From Stanieria sp964562685 (GTDB lineage Bacteria > Cyanobacteriota > Cyanobacteriia > Cyanobacteriales > Xenococcaceae): DNA of 64,000 nt. This document shows positions 8,042-17,639 of this stretch, in pieces. The notes beneath the pieces were generated by a model. The model was not told the DNA's origin. It ran no database searches and worked only from the letters and a program-made list of their open reading frames with translations. The position numbers and the translations under genes are program-made. Where the stretch lies: assembly GCA_964562685.1 (NCBI GenBank), contig CAZLUP010000005.1:62001-126000 (forward strand), given 5' to 3'. Position 1 is the stretch's first letter. Every line of letters begins with the position of its first letter.

Positions 8042-10675
8042 TTATGAATACTGCTCAATAAATGTTTTTAATTGTTTCAACTGAAATTTTTCAGCAAATT
8101 TCCGTATTTGTAAGACAAAGGGAATAAATTTTTTGTCGATTTTTTCAATACGTTCAATCTCGGTAAGGACATTATTAATTAAACCCTTACGACTAAGATC
8201 AAGCAGTAAAGCTAAATCCTCGGCAGGTGGTGGAACAATATCAGTAAAACTAAAACTAACGGAACGTGTTTGCTCGGAGGTTTCAATTGATTTAGTTTGT
8301 TCGTAAATCCACTCTAGTTCTAAGTGAGTTTGTAATGAAGTTAATAAACTTTCAGCTTGAATAGGCTTGGGTAAAAAGTCATTAGCTCCAGCATTCAAAC
8401 TTTTTTGCCTATCGCTTTCAAAGACACTAGCAGAAGAAACAATCACAATTACATCTTGTCCTTGAGGAGAAGAACGCAATTGAGAAAGCATTTCGTAGCC
8501 ATCCATGATTGGCATCGATAAATCGGTAATAATTAAATCTGGTTGAGATTGAGTAAATTTATCTAAACCATCCTGACCATTTTCTGCTTCTAGCACTTTA
8601 AAACCAAGTGGCTCAAGCAAATTTATTGCTACGGAACGATTTTCCCAGCGGTCATCAACTACTAAAATCTTCTGTTTTTGACCTTTAAAACCAACAATAG
8701 TACCGTGAGAGGCTATCCTAGCAGTTTTGATCCAGCTTGTGGTTTCTTGCAAATCGACATCAAACCAAAAAGTACTACCTTTACCTAATTCACTTTCCAC
8801 TTGAATAGTGCTGCCCATCATAGCAACAATTTGTTGAGTGATAGCTAATCCTAATCCCGTACCTTCAGATTGTTTTTTGACATTTCCTACCTGTTCAAAA
8901 GGTAAAAAGATTTTAGTTAAATGTTCTGGACTAATACCAATACCACTATCTTCTATCTGAAAACGAAGGCGATAGAGAGATTTATTTTCTTCATTAACAT
9001 CAGTTTCTACCTGCTGAGACTGAACTAAAAAAGTAACTGTGCCTTCGTCAGTAAATTTAATTGCATTGCTTAGTAAATTAATTAAAACTTGACGTAATCG
9101 TTTATCATCAGTCTGAACACCAACAGGTAATTGACCTTCTTCTTGATAAACAAAAGCAATACCTTTTTGATCTGCTTTAATACGGCAAATTTCGACTACT
9201 CCCTGAATAAAAGAAGGAAAATGAAACTCTGCCAAATTTAGTTCCATTTTGCGAGCTTCGATCTTGGAAAGATCGAGAACATCATTAATAAGAGTTAGAA
9301 GATGTGAACCACACTGACTAATAATGTCTACTCCTTTTTTCTCTTTTTCGGACATCGTCCTAGATTGTTGTAGAACTTGGGCATAGCCTAAAATGCCATT
9401 AAGAGGAGTTCTTAATTCATGACTCATATTGGCTAAAAATTCGCTTTTAGCTTGATTAGCTGTATCTGCTGCTAACTTTGCTTGTTGTAATTCGGCAGTT
9501 CTTTCTTGTACTCGGAGTTCTAATTCTTCAAAAGATACTTTTAACTGAGCAGTCATGCGGTTGAAAGAATGTTCTAAAACTTCTATTTCGTCAGCACCGA
9601 CTAGTTGTAATTGCTCATTTTGATCATCTGTTTGTGCTAGCTGTTGACATTCTTCTAGAATTGGTTGCAGGCGAGAGTTAAGCCTGCGGACAAATAAAAA
9701 GACTACAAAAGCTAAAATAGCACCTGCTCCTAAAGCACCTCCTAGTGTAATGGCAAGTACAGGAAGCAAAACAACAGACTGAGGAACTGCTGCTAACATA
9801 AGCCAATTTGTTCCTTCAATATGTTGATAAGCCCAATATTTTCCCTCTAAAGCAAAAAGTCCAGAGTCACTTTTTCCAATCTTTTCCCAGACAGCTTTTA
9901 GTTCTGGAATATCTTTATAAGTTCCTAGCTCCTTAGCTTTTTTGGGACTAGGAGGATATGCAAGTAAATTGCCTTCTTGACTGATAATCGTAAAATATCC
10001 ATTTCCCCAACGAGATGGTGCTTGAATTTCTTCAGTCAATGCCGTTACGTTAACATCCAGTCCAACAACACCTATTAGCTCTTTTTTCTCGTTCAATACG
10101 GGAGCAGTAACTGTTGTAAGAGCTATACTTGCCCATTCATAGGGTTCCATCCAAATAGGTTTTCCTGCTGCAACAGGTAAAGTATAATATTCCTGCTCAA
10201 AGCAGGTAGGGTCTAGCTCGCAGACATCTGTTTGCCTGATATGATCCAAAGGAGGTGGCAAGGGTTGACCGACCTGATCGGGAATCTTCTGATCTAAAAA
10301 TAAATAAGGCCAATAAAATTTTTGATTAGGAATAACTTTATAAGGAGCTTGACCAAAACCAGTACCCATTGTTAAAGACGAACGTTTTTTGACAACTTCT
10401 AAAATCATCTTTTCATAGGCATCGGGATCTTTGATTCCCAAATAGTTGAGACTTTTGATTCCAGCAACCAACCCCAGCATGGTTTGTTCGGCACTAGCCA
10501 GTTTTCCTTCAATCGATCTAACTTGAGTACTAAGATTACTTTGTATTTCTTGTGTAGACCTATTTTCTAATGCTTCATAAAAGAAGTAGGACATACTGCC
10601 TAAACCTACTAAAGCACCGCCCAGTACATAGAAAAATAGGGTTGACCCAAGAGAATTACGTACAGATCTATTCAT
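8042..10675 (-). CDS. Membrane hybrid histidine kinase, dCache-HAMP-HisKA-HATPase-REC
   Basis: An 877-residue sensor. A first membrane helix (about 11-33) is followed by a periplasmic double-Cache-like region (about 40-296, with GVVGLDVNVTALTEEI) and a second helix (about 302-330). Then come HAMP, a coiled coil, HisKA (ANMSHELRTPLNG, His419), HATPase (NLLSNAIKFTD, DSGIGIS, GTGLGLAI) and one receiver (Asp718, LIITDLSMPIMDG). The last 60 residues form a helical tail common in cyanobacterial hybrid kinases. Cache domains bind small molecules such as amino acids. The gene starts 24 bases after the NRPS-like gene, so the two are probably co-transcribed, which makes the NRPS product or its precursor a reasonable ligand to test. 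Ligand identity is not shown. Confidence 0.93.
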   Translation of the reverse strand: MNRSVRNSLGSTLFFYVLGGALVGLGSMSYFFYEALENRSTQEIQSNLSTQVRSIEGKLASAEQTMLGLVAGIKSLNYLGIKDPDAYEKMILEVVKKRSSLTMGTGFGQAPYKVIPNQKFYWPYLFLDQKIPDQVGQPLPPPLDHIRQTDVCELDPTCFEQEYYTLPVAAGKPIWMEPYEWASIALTTVTAPVLNEKKELIGVVGLDVNVTALTEEIQAPSRWGNGYFTIISQEGNLLAYPPSPKKAKELGTYKDIPELKAVWEKIGKSDSGLFALEGKYWAYQHIEGTNWLMLAAVPQSVVLLPVLAITLGGALGAGAILAFVVFLFVRRLNSRLQPILEECQQLAQTDDQNEQLQLVGADEIEVLEHSFNRMTAQLKVSFEELELRVQERTAELQQAKLAADTANQAKSEFLANMSHELRTPLNGILGYAQVLQQSRTMSEKEKKGVDIISQCGSHLLTLINDVLDLSKIEARKMELNLAEFHFPSFIQGVVEICRIKADQKGIAFVYQEEGQLPVGVQTDDKRLRQVLINLLSNAIKFTDEGTVTFLVQSQQVETDVNEENKSLYRLRFQIEDSGIGISPEHLTKIFLPFEQVGNVKKQSEGTGLGLAITQQIVAMMGSTIQVESELGKGSTFWFDVDLQETTSWIKTARIASHGTIVGFKGQKQKILVVDDRWENRSVAINLLEPLGFKVLEAENGQDGLDKFTQSQPDLIITDLSMPIMDGYEMLSQLRSSPQGQDVIVIVSSASVFESDRQKSLNAGANDFLPKPIQAESLLTSLQTHLELEWIYEQTKSIETSEQTRSVSFSFTDIVPPPAEDLALLLDLSRKGLINNVLTEIERIEKIDKKFIPFVLQIRKFAEKFQLKQLKTFIEQYS

Positions 10676-10699
10676 GATTTATAGAAAGCTTAAATATAC

Positions 10700-13600
10700 T
10701 TATCTCCTTAATAGTTCCCCAAAAGAAGCAACTGCTAACATCTTGGTGTCTGCTTTAACAGGAGGTTGTAGAAAACCACTTTGAACAAAGTAGGAAAAAT
10801 AAATTTTTAGGAGATTGGTATCAATAACAGGACAAGTAATTGAAGTGCTGGCAATTCCTTCGAGGGTATTCTGACAGTCAAAGGCTCTTGCTGTTGAAAG
10901 GAAAGTTTCTAGATAAGTCATCTGATTTTCAGACTTGTGTGTAAATAGCGATCGCATTGGAATAAGAGCATTATCTGTATCGCTACTTAAATTAAGTATT
11001 TTAGCTTGCCACTCTTGATGAGAAAGTAGCTGAATGTTATAGCCCAAATCCCTTATTTCCTCGATCAGTTTTTTCCAAGGTAAAGGTTTAGGATTAACGA
11101 GATGAAAAACTTGACCTAGAGATTTTTGCTGTCTCGACAGATAAACAATTGCCTTGCTAGCGTAATCTATTGGAGTCAAGTTAACCCACTGATTCAAATT
11201 CGGTGCAGCTTGAAGTTGAATTATTCCTTTGATAATTCTGCACATCAAATCATTGGTTTGAGATGCACCAGTTTGACTATGACCAGTCAGCATTCCTGGT
11301 CTGTAAATACAAGTGGGGATTCCTCTGGAACGAGCAGCAATAATCAGTTGTTCAGCAACCCATTTTGTTTGCGTATAACCCTTGTCAACTTCTTGACCAC
11401 AATCGACACGATCATTTTCCTCAACTTTTTTCTTGCCAAAATTAGTCAGAGGTTTAAGTACATCTATTGTGGAAATGTAATGAACGGGAGTAACTTTTCC
11501 TTGACTAGCTAATCGCAAGATTTCTTGAGTTCCCAGTACATTGGCAGATTTTAGCGAAGCGTAGGAATAAACCAAATTAACGAATGCACCAGCATGATAA
11601 ATTAGGTCGAGTTTACCGGCTAGTGTTTGAAATTTTTCTTCAGGTAATCCTAAGAGAGGCTGTGATAAATCTCCAATGACAGGAATAATTCTGGAAGCTA
11701 GCTCATGATTCCAGAGTAAATAACGTTGCAGATTAGCTTGAATTTTTTGTCGTCCTTCTTCAAAATTAGAGGCACGAACTAAACAGTAAATATTAGCTGA
11801 AGTTTCTTGGAGAAGTTCATCTAGCAGAAAAGCACCGAGAAAACCAGTTGCACCAGTCAAAAAGATATGTTCTGGTTCAGAAGTAGATTCAGTAAATGGT
11901 ATGTCAGGTTGAATTGTCGGATCTAAGATAGTTTCAGCTTGCCAATCAATCTCAGCTTTTTGTTGAATGGGGAAAGCAGAGCCGGATTTTTGGACAATAT
12001 TCATTCCTTCAATTAATCCAGTAATAGTTGGATCTTTCAGCAAATAAAAAATAGGTAAGGCAACATTAATTACTTCTTCTGCTTGAGCTAGCATTTGAGC
12101 AGCTAGTAGAGAATGTCCTCCCAGTTCAAAAAAGTTGTCTTTAATACCAATCTGGTCAATTTCTAGAATTTCAGACCAAATTTCAGCAAGCTGTTCTTCT
12201 AAAGGAGTTGAAGGAGCAATATAGTCTTCATTCAAAACTGGTCGTTCTTTTTTGGGGTCTGGTAGTGCGCGACGGTCAATTTTGCCATTAGGTGTTAGAG
12301 GTAGACTTTCCAATACCACAAAGGCAGAAGGAACCATATACTTGGGTAACTTATCGTTCAGAAAGGCTCGGAGCTTTGGAATTAAGGTATTTTTTTCTAG
12401 AACAGGGTTATTTGCGTAAGCTTCCCAAGGTTTTAACTCTAATGGTTGTTCTGGTAGAGCCAAAATGTTTGCTTGAGCTTGCGATTGACGTTGCAAGATT
12501 ACATCGTATTTACCAATTGCATAGGATTCTGTCCAAGTAATATAAACTTGATAAGGGAAGTTTTCAGCCAAACTCCAAAATTGTTCGGGATGCATTCCTG
12601 CTGATTGAGAAAGTTGTTGAATGGTATTTTTGAGTTTTTCTAAGGTTTCTGGTGCATTATTGCTGGTTAGTATTTCTGTTGCTTTGACCTCAGCAATAAT
12701 TCTTGCATCAGGGATATTAGTAATTCTGATGGTTTCTAGCTGATTTTTTTGCAGCAATTGATAAATTTTGGGGATTGATAGCTGCTGTTGTTCCCAGTCA
12801 AGACATAAGGGTTCGATAATTGGTTCAACTTTAGTTTCGACGTGCAAGATTACATCAGAACGGAATCTAATCAATTCATTTTGAGTATGACCGCGCTTGA
12901 GCAAAGTTTCAACCTGACTAATTCGAGGAAGATGATGTTTTAAAACATGGAAAAAATCAGGATGAACTACAAGCTCTTTATCTTGAGCAATTCTTGTCTG
13001 GATACGTTGTTTGAGTCGATCGCAGGTAAGGAAATCGGAAACTTGAGCAATTTGAACTCCAGTGTGGAAAGCTTCTAGTAAAGGTAAGCTACGAACATCT
13101 CCAATGAAAATCTGACCTCCTGGTTTGACCAGCTTAACAGCCTTCTCCAAAACTCGAACTAAATAATTTATGTTCGGAAAGTACTGAATAACTGAGTTGA
13201 TTACGATTGTGTCAAAAGATTCTGGTTCAAATCCTTCAAGCTCATGAGCTGGTTTAACTGCTACATCGACATGAGGGAGATTTTTCTTGCTTAATCTTTG
13301 CTTGACATGATTAATAGCTTCTGCGGATAAATCTATACCAGAATAGTAGGTGCAATGAGGCGCAATATGAAACAAAAGTAGCCCCATACCACAACCAATT
13401 TCTAATACGTGTTGAGGACGGAGATTCAGAATTCTTTCGACGGTGCAGTCAACCCATTCATGTACTTCTTCGGCAGACATAAGCGACCCAGTGAAGCTAT
13501 CATTCCAACCAGTAAAATTAAATGTAGAATCGCAAATTTCAGAAGATTGACTGTAAGTGTCATTCCAGACTTTAATCCATTGTTGAACCTCTTCATTAAG

Positions 13601-15013
13601 AGAAGAATCTGCTGATGGTGATAGTTCTGAATTATCTCGATCAGTTTTGGGAACCACATAAGCAACTAAGTTTTTATCCCCAGATTCATCTTCTCTCGGA
13701 ACAACTACAGCTTCTCTTACCTCTGGATGTTGATTGAGAAGACTTTCTATTTCTTCTAATTCAATTCGGAAGCCACGAATCTTAACTTGATGATCGATAC
13801 GACCAAGATATTTAAGATTACCATCTGGTAAATACACTGCTAAATCTCCAGTCTTATAAAGTCTCGAACCTGGTTCGTCACAAAAAGGATTAGGGATAAA
13901 CTTTTCAGCAGTTAATTCTGGACGATTGAGATAGCCTCTTGCTAAACCTGCACCACTTATATAAATTTCTCCTTCTAAACCATCCGGAACAAGTTTAAGC
14001 GGATCGTTTTTTCGACGCGCCGGATATTCTACTAAATATATCTGTGTGTTAGAAATCGGACGACCGATTAGAGGGATTTCATCCCAACCTTTTGGAATTA
14101 CAGCAACAGTAGAATAAGTTGTATCTTCTGTTGGACCATAAAGATTGACAACTTGTTTGACATGATCTAGTTGGTAAAGTTGTTGTACTAAAGCATTTTG
14201 TAATGGTTCACCTGCTAAATTGATAGTATTAACTGATTTAGGAATACCATGAATTCTGAAGAGTGTTGCGATCGCTGATGGAACAGTATTAATTAAAGTT
14301 ACTTCTTTGACTGCTATCAGTTTGGGTAATTGAAGAGCATTTTGAGCCAAAATAACTTGACCACCGCAACTAAGAGTTACAAATATTTCAAATACTGAGA
14401 GATCGAAGCAAATGGAAGTAGAGGCTAATACTCCTTGTAATTGCTCAAAAGTAAAAAATTCTGTTGCCCATTTAATTAAAGCAACTGTATTACGATGCTC
14501 AATGGCTACGCCTTTTGGTTTACCTGTAGAACCCGATGTGTAAAGTACATAGGCAAGATTGTCAGATTGAATCTCAGTAATACAATTATCTATTGATTGT
14601 TGAGCAAATATTTGGCAACCATTATCTAGATATACAGTTTGTGCTTGATGCTGAGGAAGTAATTCTATTAAATGTTTTTGAGTTAATAAGATAGGAATTG
14701 CTGCATCTTCAACTATAGAAGCTAATCGCTCTTGAGGATAAGCAGGATCAAGAGGTACATAAGCACCACCAGCTTTGAGAATACCCAAGAGTGCAATAAT
14801 CATCTCAAGCGATCGCTCTACACAAACTCCTACTAGAGTTTCTGGTTTAACGCCTAAACTTCTGAGATAGTGTGCCAATTGATTAGCTTTTTCGTTTAGT
14901 TCTCGGTAAGATAGTCGCTGATTTTCAAAGATAACTGCTGTAGCATTAGGAGTTTTTGCAACTTGAGCTTCTACTAACTGATGAATGCACATATCTTTAA
15001 CTGCTTCAAACAT
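10700..15013 (-). CDS. NRPS-like enzyme: A (with embedded MT)-PCP-thioester reductase
   Basis: 1437 residues, single module without a condensation domain. Adenylation core motifs: YVLYTSGSTGKPKG (A3, about 156-168), NLYGPTEDTTY (A5), LYKTGD (A7), RIDHQVKIRGFRIE (A8). A SAM methyltransferase (about 485-735, VLEIGCGMGLLL at 536) is inserted before A10 (PNGKIDRRALP, Lys911). The carrier domain has FFELGGHSLL (Ser968). The reductase from about 1048 has FLTGATGFLGAF and a YxxxK pair in GYTQTKWVAE, so the product should leave as an aldehyde or alcohol. The binding-pocket residues read by eye as D-L-F-N-N-A-L-T-Y-K, which I recall as an alanine code from cyanobacterial enzymes such as McyA. Prediction: N-methyl-alanine-derived aldehyde. 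A good Shine-Dalgarno (AGGAAA) precedes the ATG. Confidence 0.92.
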   Translation of the reverse strand: MFEAVKDMCIHQLVEAQVAKTPNATAVIFENQRLSYRELNEKANQLAHYLRSLGVKPETLVGVCVERSLEMIIALLGILKAGGAYVPLDPAYPQERLASIVEDAAIPILLTQKHLIELLPQHQAQTVYLDNGCQIFAQQSIDNCITEIQSDNLAYVLYTSGSTGKPKGVAIEHRNTVALIKWATEFFTFEQLQGVLASTSICFDLSVFEIFVTLSCGGQVILAQNALQLPKLIAVKEVTLINTVPSAIATLFRIHGIPKSVNTINLAGEPLQNALVQQLYQLDHVKQVVNLYGPTEDTTYSTVAVIPKGWDEIPLIGRPISNTQIYLVEYPARRKNDPLKLVPDGLEGEIYISGAGLARGYLNRPELTAEKFIPNPFCDEPGSRLYKTGDLAVYLPDGNLKYLGRIDHQVKIRGFRIELEEIESLLNQHPEVREAVVVPREDESGDKNLVAYVVPKTDRDNSELSPSADSSLNEEVQQWIKVWNDTYSQSSEICDSTFNFTGWNDSFTGSLMSAEEVHEWVDCTVERILNLRPQHVLEIGCGMGLLLFHIAPHCTYYSGIDLSAEAINHVKQRLSKKNLPHVDVAVKPAHELEGFEPESFDTIVINSVIQYFPNINYLVRVLEKAVKLVKPGGQIFIGDVRSLPLLEAFHTGVQIAQVSDFLTCDRLKQRIQTRIAQDKELVVHPDFFHVLKHHLPRISQVETLLKRGHTQNELIRFRSDVILHVETKVEPIIEPLCLDWEQQQLSIPKIYQLLQKNQLETIRITNIPDARIIAEVKATEILTSNNAPETLEKLKNTIQQLSQSAGMHPEQFWSLAENFPYQVYITWTESYAIGKYDVILQRQSQAQANILALPEQPLELKPWEAYANNPVLEKNTLIPKLRAFLNDKLPKYMVPSAFVVLESLPLTPNGKIDRRALPDPKKERPVLNEDYIAPSTPLEEQLAEIWSEILEIDQIGIKDNFFELGGHSLLAAQMLAQAEEVINVALPIFYLLKDPTITGLIEGMNIVQKSGSAFPIQQKAEIDWQAETILDPTIQPDIPFTESTSEPEHIFLTGATGFLGAFLLDELLQETSANIYCLVRASNFEEGRQKIQANLQRYLLWNHELASRIIPVIGDLSQPLLGLPEEKFQTLAGKLDLIYHAGAFVNLVYSYASLKSANVLGTQEILRLASQGKVTPVHYISTIDVLKPLTNFGKKKVEENDRVDCGQEVDKGYTQTKWVAEQLIIAARSRGIPTCIYRPGMLTGHSQTGASQTNDLMCRIIKGIIQLQAAPNLNQWVNLTPIDYASKAIVYLSRQQKSLGQVFHLVNPKPLPWKKLIEEIRDLGYNIQLLSHQEWQAKILNLSSDTDNALIPMRSLFTHKSENQMTYLETFLSTARAFDCQNTLEGIASTSITCPVIDTNLLKIYFSYFVQSGFLQPPVKADTKMLAVASFGELLRR

Positions 15014-15554
15014 TTGTTTTTCCTGGATTAGTTATTAGTTAGTTATCAGAAAGAAGGATTAAGCGATTTATATAAAAATTATGGTTGGGGTAGTGACCAC
15101 TAAAAATAGTGATTTTGTTGGTAGTTAATTACTCAAACAAATATATAGATAGTCAAAACATATTTCTTAACTATAAATGTTCAATGGTTATCCAGTTAAT
15201 AAGTGTGATTAATTAATATCATTATTAGTGATTTGTCTTAGTGACAAACCCCTTAAAAAGGGGTAATCAAATAATGTTTTATCAAGAGCAGTTCTAAAAC
15301 GAACCTGAAGAGAAAGCGTGAAAAATTACTTAGCTTAAAACTCAGTTTAATAAAAAGTAAATAAATTGTCAATTGAGAATTTGATTGATTATTTAAACAA
15401 AAGATAAATTTGAGAGTCCAATCGTAACCAATAACATATTGAACTGGAAAATTTACTTAAAAAATTATAGTAAAACTTTGTATGTTAGTTAAAAACCACA
15501 ATCAGTATAGTTGTATAAAATATCTATTGGGTTTTCTTTACCTTTTATTTATAC

Positions 15555-15593
15555 AAAAAAAATTCTGCCCAAACTAAAAACTTTTGAGCAGAA
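15555..15593 (-). terminator. Rho-independent terminator of the porin gene
   Basis: On the minus strand TTCTGCTCAAA pairs with TTTGGGCAGAA (one mismatch) and is followed by a run of eight T. It lies about 170 bases past the stop codon of the porin gene at 15761, also on the minus strand. Confidence 0.78.
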
Positions 15594-15614
15594 AGTAAGA
15601 TCAAGTATCTGGCG

Positions 15615-15644
15615 AGATTCTTCACTGTGTTTAGAATGACAATT
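15615..15644 (-). repeat. Dispersed repeat copy, shared with the MITE at 25030
   Basis: Read on the minus strand this is AATTGTCATTCTAAACACAG followed by TGAAGAATCT. Positions 25052-25084 on the plus strand read AATTGTGTCATTCTGAACGA followed by CAGTGAAGAATCT: the same sequence with a few changes and small indels. This copy has no flanking inverted repeats of the MITE kind, so it may be a decayed copy or a fragment. Confidence 0.7.
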
Positions 15645-15760
15645 GATCAATCGAACTTCATGACGAAGTTTTCCTTTTTAGTATTGGCACAGAAAAAACA
15701 AAGGGAATGGGGAAAAGAAAACAGGACACTAACAGATATTTCTTCGTAATTTGAATATCA

Positions 15761-17458
15761 CTAAAACGTAAAGGTAGAACGAAGTGTACCGATTACAAGA
15801 TCATCATTGTCTTGATTATGATTGGGTGCTGTAATCCAAACAACTCCAGGAGTAATCGCAATGTTATCTGTAAGCTGATATTGATAAAAAGCTTCTACGT
15901 GCAACGACGTATCTCGATCTGTATTATCAAGTCCTACTAGTTGAACACTAGAATCAGTTACTTTGGGTTCCATGCCAACTACAACACCGCCCAAATTACC
16001 TTGTTTACCAAGATCGGGGAAAGCTAGAGTAACAGCCCAGTTCCAAATATCAAGATTACCACGGTCAATTGTACCGTTGAGAGTAGAAAGAGTAAGAGTA
16101 TTGGTATAACCACCCCAACCACTCAGAATAAAGCGATCGCTGAGTTGCCAAGAAGCCTCTACACCATAAGAGTTACTAACAGTAGGTACTGCTTCCCCAA
16201 ATTCTGTTTCGGTAAAAGTACGGAAATTAGATAAATTGCTACCAGCAAAAGTATCGCTAGCATTATAAGCATGAACATAGGTTAAACCTAATTTGAAACT
16301 ATCACTAGGCTTGAAAACTACTTGTCCTAAAGCAGAGTAAGGGCCATTTAACAAACCGCTGCCTTCTAAAGGATCGTTAGCTGCACCAGCTAAATAACCT
16401 AAACTAACTTCAAAGTTATCTCCTAAATTAGTTCTGGTACCGATACCTGCACCAGCAACTTGATTATAAATTGGGTTGCGATTGCCAAAGTAAGAGATTG
16501 CACCACTACCACTATCATCATAACTATCGAGAGGATTGAGCGTATCAGCAAAATCATAGGAAAAACCACCCAAACCCTCAACAACTATTTGAGTGCGATC
16601 GCCGAGAGGAAAATAATAAGATGCAGTAATTAATCTAAAATTGTTATCCACATCTTCACTAAAACCAATTTGTCCTTCAAAGGTATTAGTAACATCACTA
16701 AAGAAAGGAAAATTACCAGTTGAGAAGAAAGTCAGTAATAAATCTTCGCCTGTAAAACTAGTATTAAATGCTAACCTTGCGCGATCGCCCAATACAGGAA
16801 TTCGATCTACTTCATTACCATTAGCATCATCTCCAGTAAAAATACTAGCTAAACTAAAAATTACTTCTCCTGATAATTTAGTAGTGGTTGAAAACTGATG
16901 ATCTTCTAAAAAAGCAGTACGTTCTTCTAATTTATCTACCCTACCGCTAAGAGTAGCTAATTCACTTTGAAATTCTTCTGTCAATCTTTGCAGCTTATCC
17001 AAATCTTCTCTGGTTACCGCTTCGGAAGCAGCAATTAATCTTTCTATTTGGTTTAAACAAGCATTTAAACCAGCAGCAAATTCATAACGAGAAAGAGATT
17101 GATTACCACGAAAAGTTTGATTAGGATAACCAACAATACAACCATAGCGTTCTACTAAAGAGCGTAACGCTTCATAAGCCCAATCGGTAGGAGAAACATC
17201 TCTTAATTGAGAGACATTACTTACCTGTGAGAAGGATTGATTTTCATTGTAGCGATCGATTTGTTCGAGTACATTTTCATGAGTGGTTGCCGATTTGGTT
17301 ATCTGAGATTGATTCTTATTTTGAACTTCAATGGCACTAGCATTTCCTCCTTGGAAAACAAGTAAAGCTGTTCCCAGCAATAGAATAGTAGTTGATTGTA
17401 ACTGCCATCTTTTCTGATTACTGACACTGCGAACTGTAACAAGCTGGTTAATTTTCAT
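15761..17458 (-). CDS. OprB-type porin with SLH domain (iron uptake porin family)
   Basis: About 565 residues, the main class of cyanobacterial outer-membrane channel (SomA/SomB-like), implicated in uptake of inorganic ions including iron. A signal peptide (LLLGTALLVF core, cleavage near NASA) is followed by an SLH domain (DVSPTDWAYEALRSLVERYG), which should bind peptidoglycan-linked polymer, then a coiled coil (about 165-190), the conserved LEDHQFSTTTKLSGEV segment and a beta-barrel ending in STFTF with terminal Phe. The frame extends to a TTG at 17470, but GAGGAG just before the ATG at 17458 is the ribosome site, so the ATG is the start. A damaged relative lies at 35336. Confidence 0.93.
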   Translation of the reverse strand: MKINQLVTVRSVSNQKRWQLQSTTILLLGTALLVFQGGNASAIEVQNKNQSQITKSATTHENVLEQIDRYNENQSFSQVSNVSQLRDVSPTDWAYEALRSLVERYGCIVGYPNQTFRGNQSLSRYEFAAGLNACLNQIERLIAASEAVTREDLDKLQRLTEEFQSELATLSGRVDKLEERTAFLEDHQFSTTTKLSGEVIFSLASIFTGDDANGNEVDRIPVLGDRARLAFNTSFTGEDLLLTFFSTGNFPFFSDVTNTFEGQIGFSEDVDNNFRLITASYYFPLGDRTQIVVEGLGGFSYDFADTLNPLDSYDDSGSGAISYFGNRNPIYNQVAGAGIGTRTNLGDNFEVSLGYLAGAANDPLEGSGLLNGPYSALGQVVFKPSDSFKLGLTYVHAYNASDTFAGSNLSNFRTFTETEFGEAVPTVSNSYGVEASWQLSDRFILSGWGGYTNTLTLSTLNGTIDRGNLDIWNWAVTLAFPDLGKQGNLGGVVVGMEPKVTDSSVQLVGLDNTDRDTSLHVEAFYQYQLTDNIAITPGVVWITAPNHNQDNDDLVIGTLRSTFTF

Positions 17459-17639
17459 ATCACTCCTCAATCTAGCTAATCAATAGCTAGTCAAACCCAG
17501 TTGTATAGTTCCCACTTGATCAGTAGAAGTAACAGTTTTTAGTTACAGAATATAAAGATTGTTTTTATTTCAACAATTTTTTCAGTATTAGTTTGGGTAT
17601 TTATTTGAATACGGTGACAGAAATTCTACGTAATTCTGT

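Larger units (their letters stand above)
15014..15760. other. 747-base gap upstream of the NRPS-like gene
   Basis: AT-rich non-coding DNA between two minus-strand genes; it should hold the promoter of the NRPS/signalling block. I see a perfect 7-bp palindrome with a 3-base loop at 15248-15264 (ACCCCTT, AAGGGGT) without a T tract, the porin terminator at 15555-15593 and a dispersed repeat copy at 15615-15644. No open frame with coding character and no tRNA. I could not place the promoter with confidence. Confidence 0.6.

Noticed and set aside
11126..11512. Open frame of 128 codons on the plus strand inside the NRPS-like gene
   Set aside because: It is antisense to the conserved reductase domain, has no family pattern and no ribosome site; a shadow frame. 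The same holds for 12292-12540, 13409-13665, 29504-29782 and 61534-61872.
15014..15760. tRNA or small gene in the long gap
   Set aside because: No GGTTCRA-type T-loop with matching acceptor arms, and all frames are broken by frequent stops.
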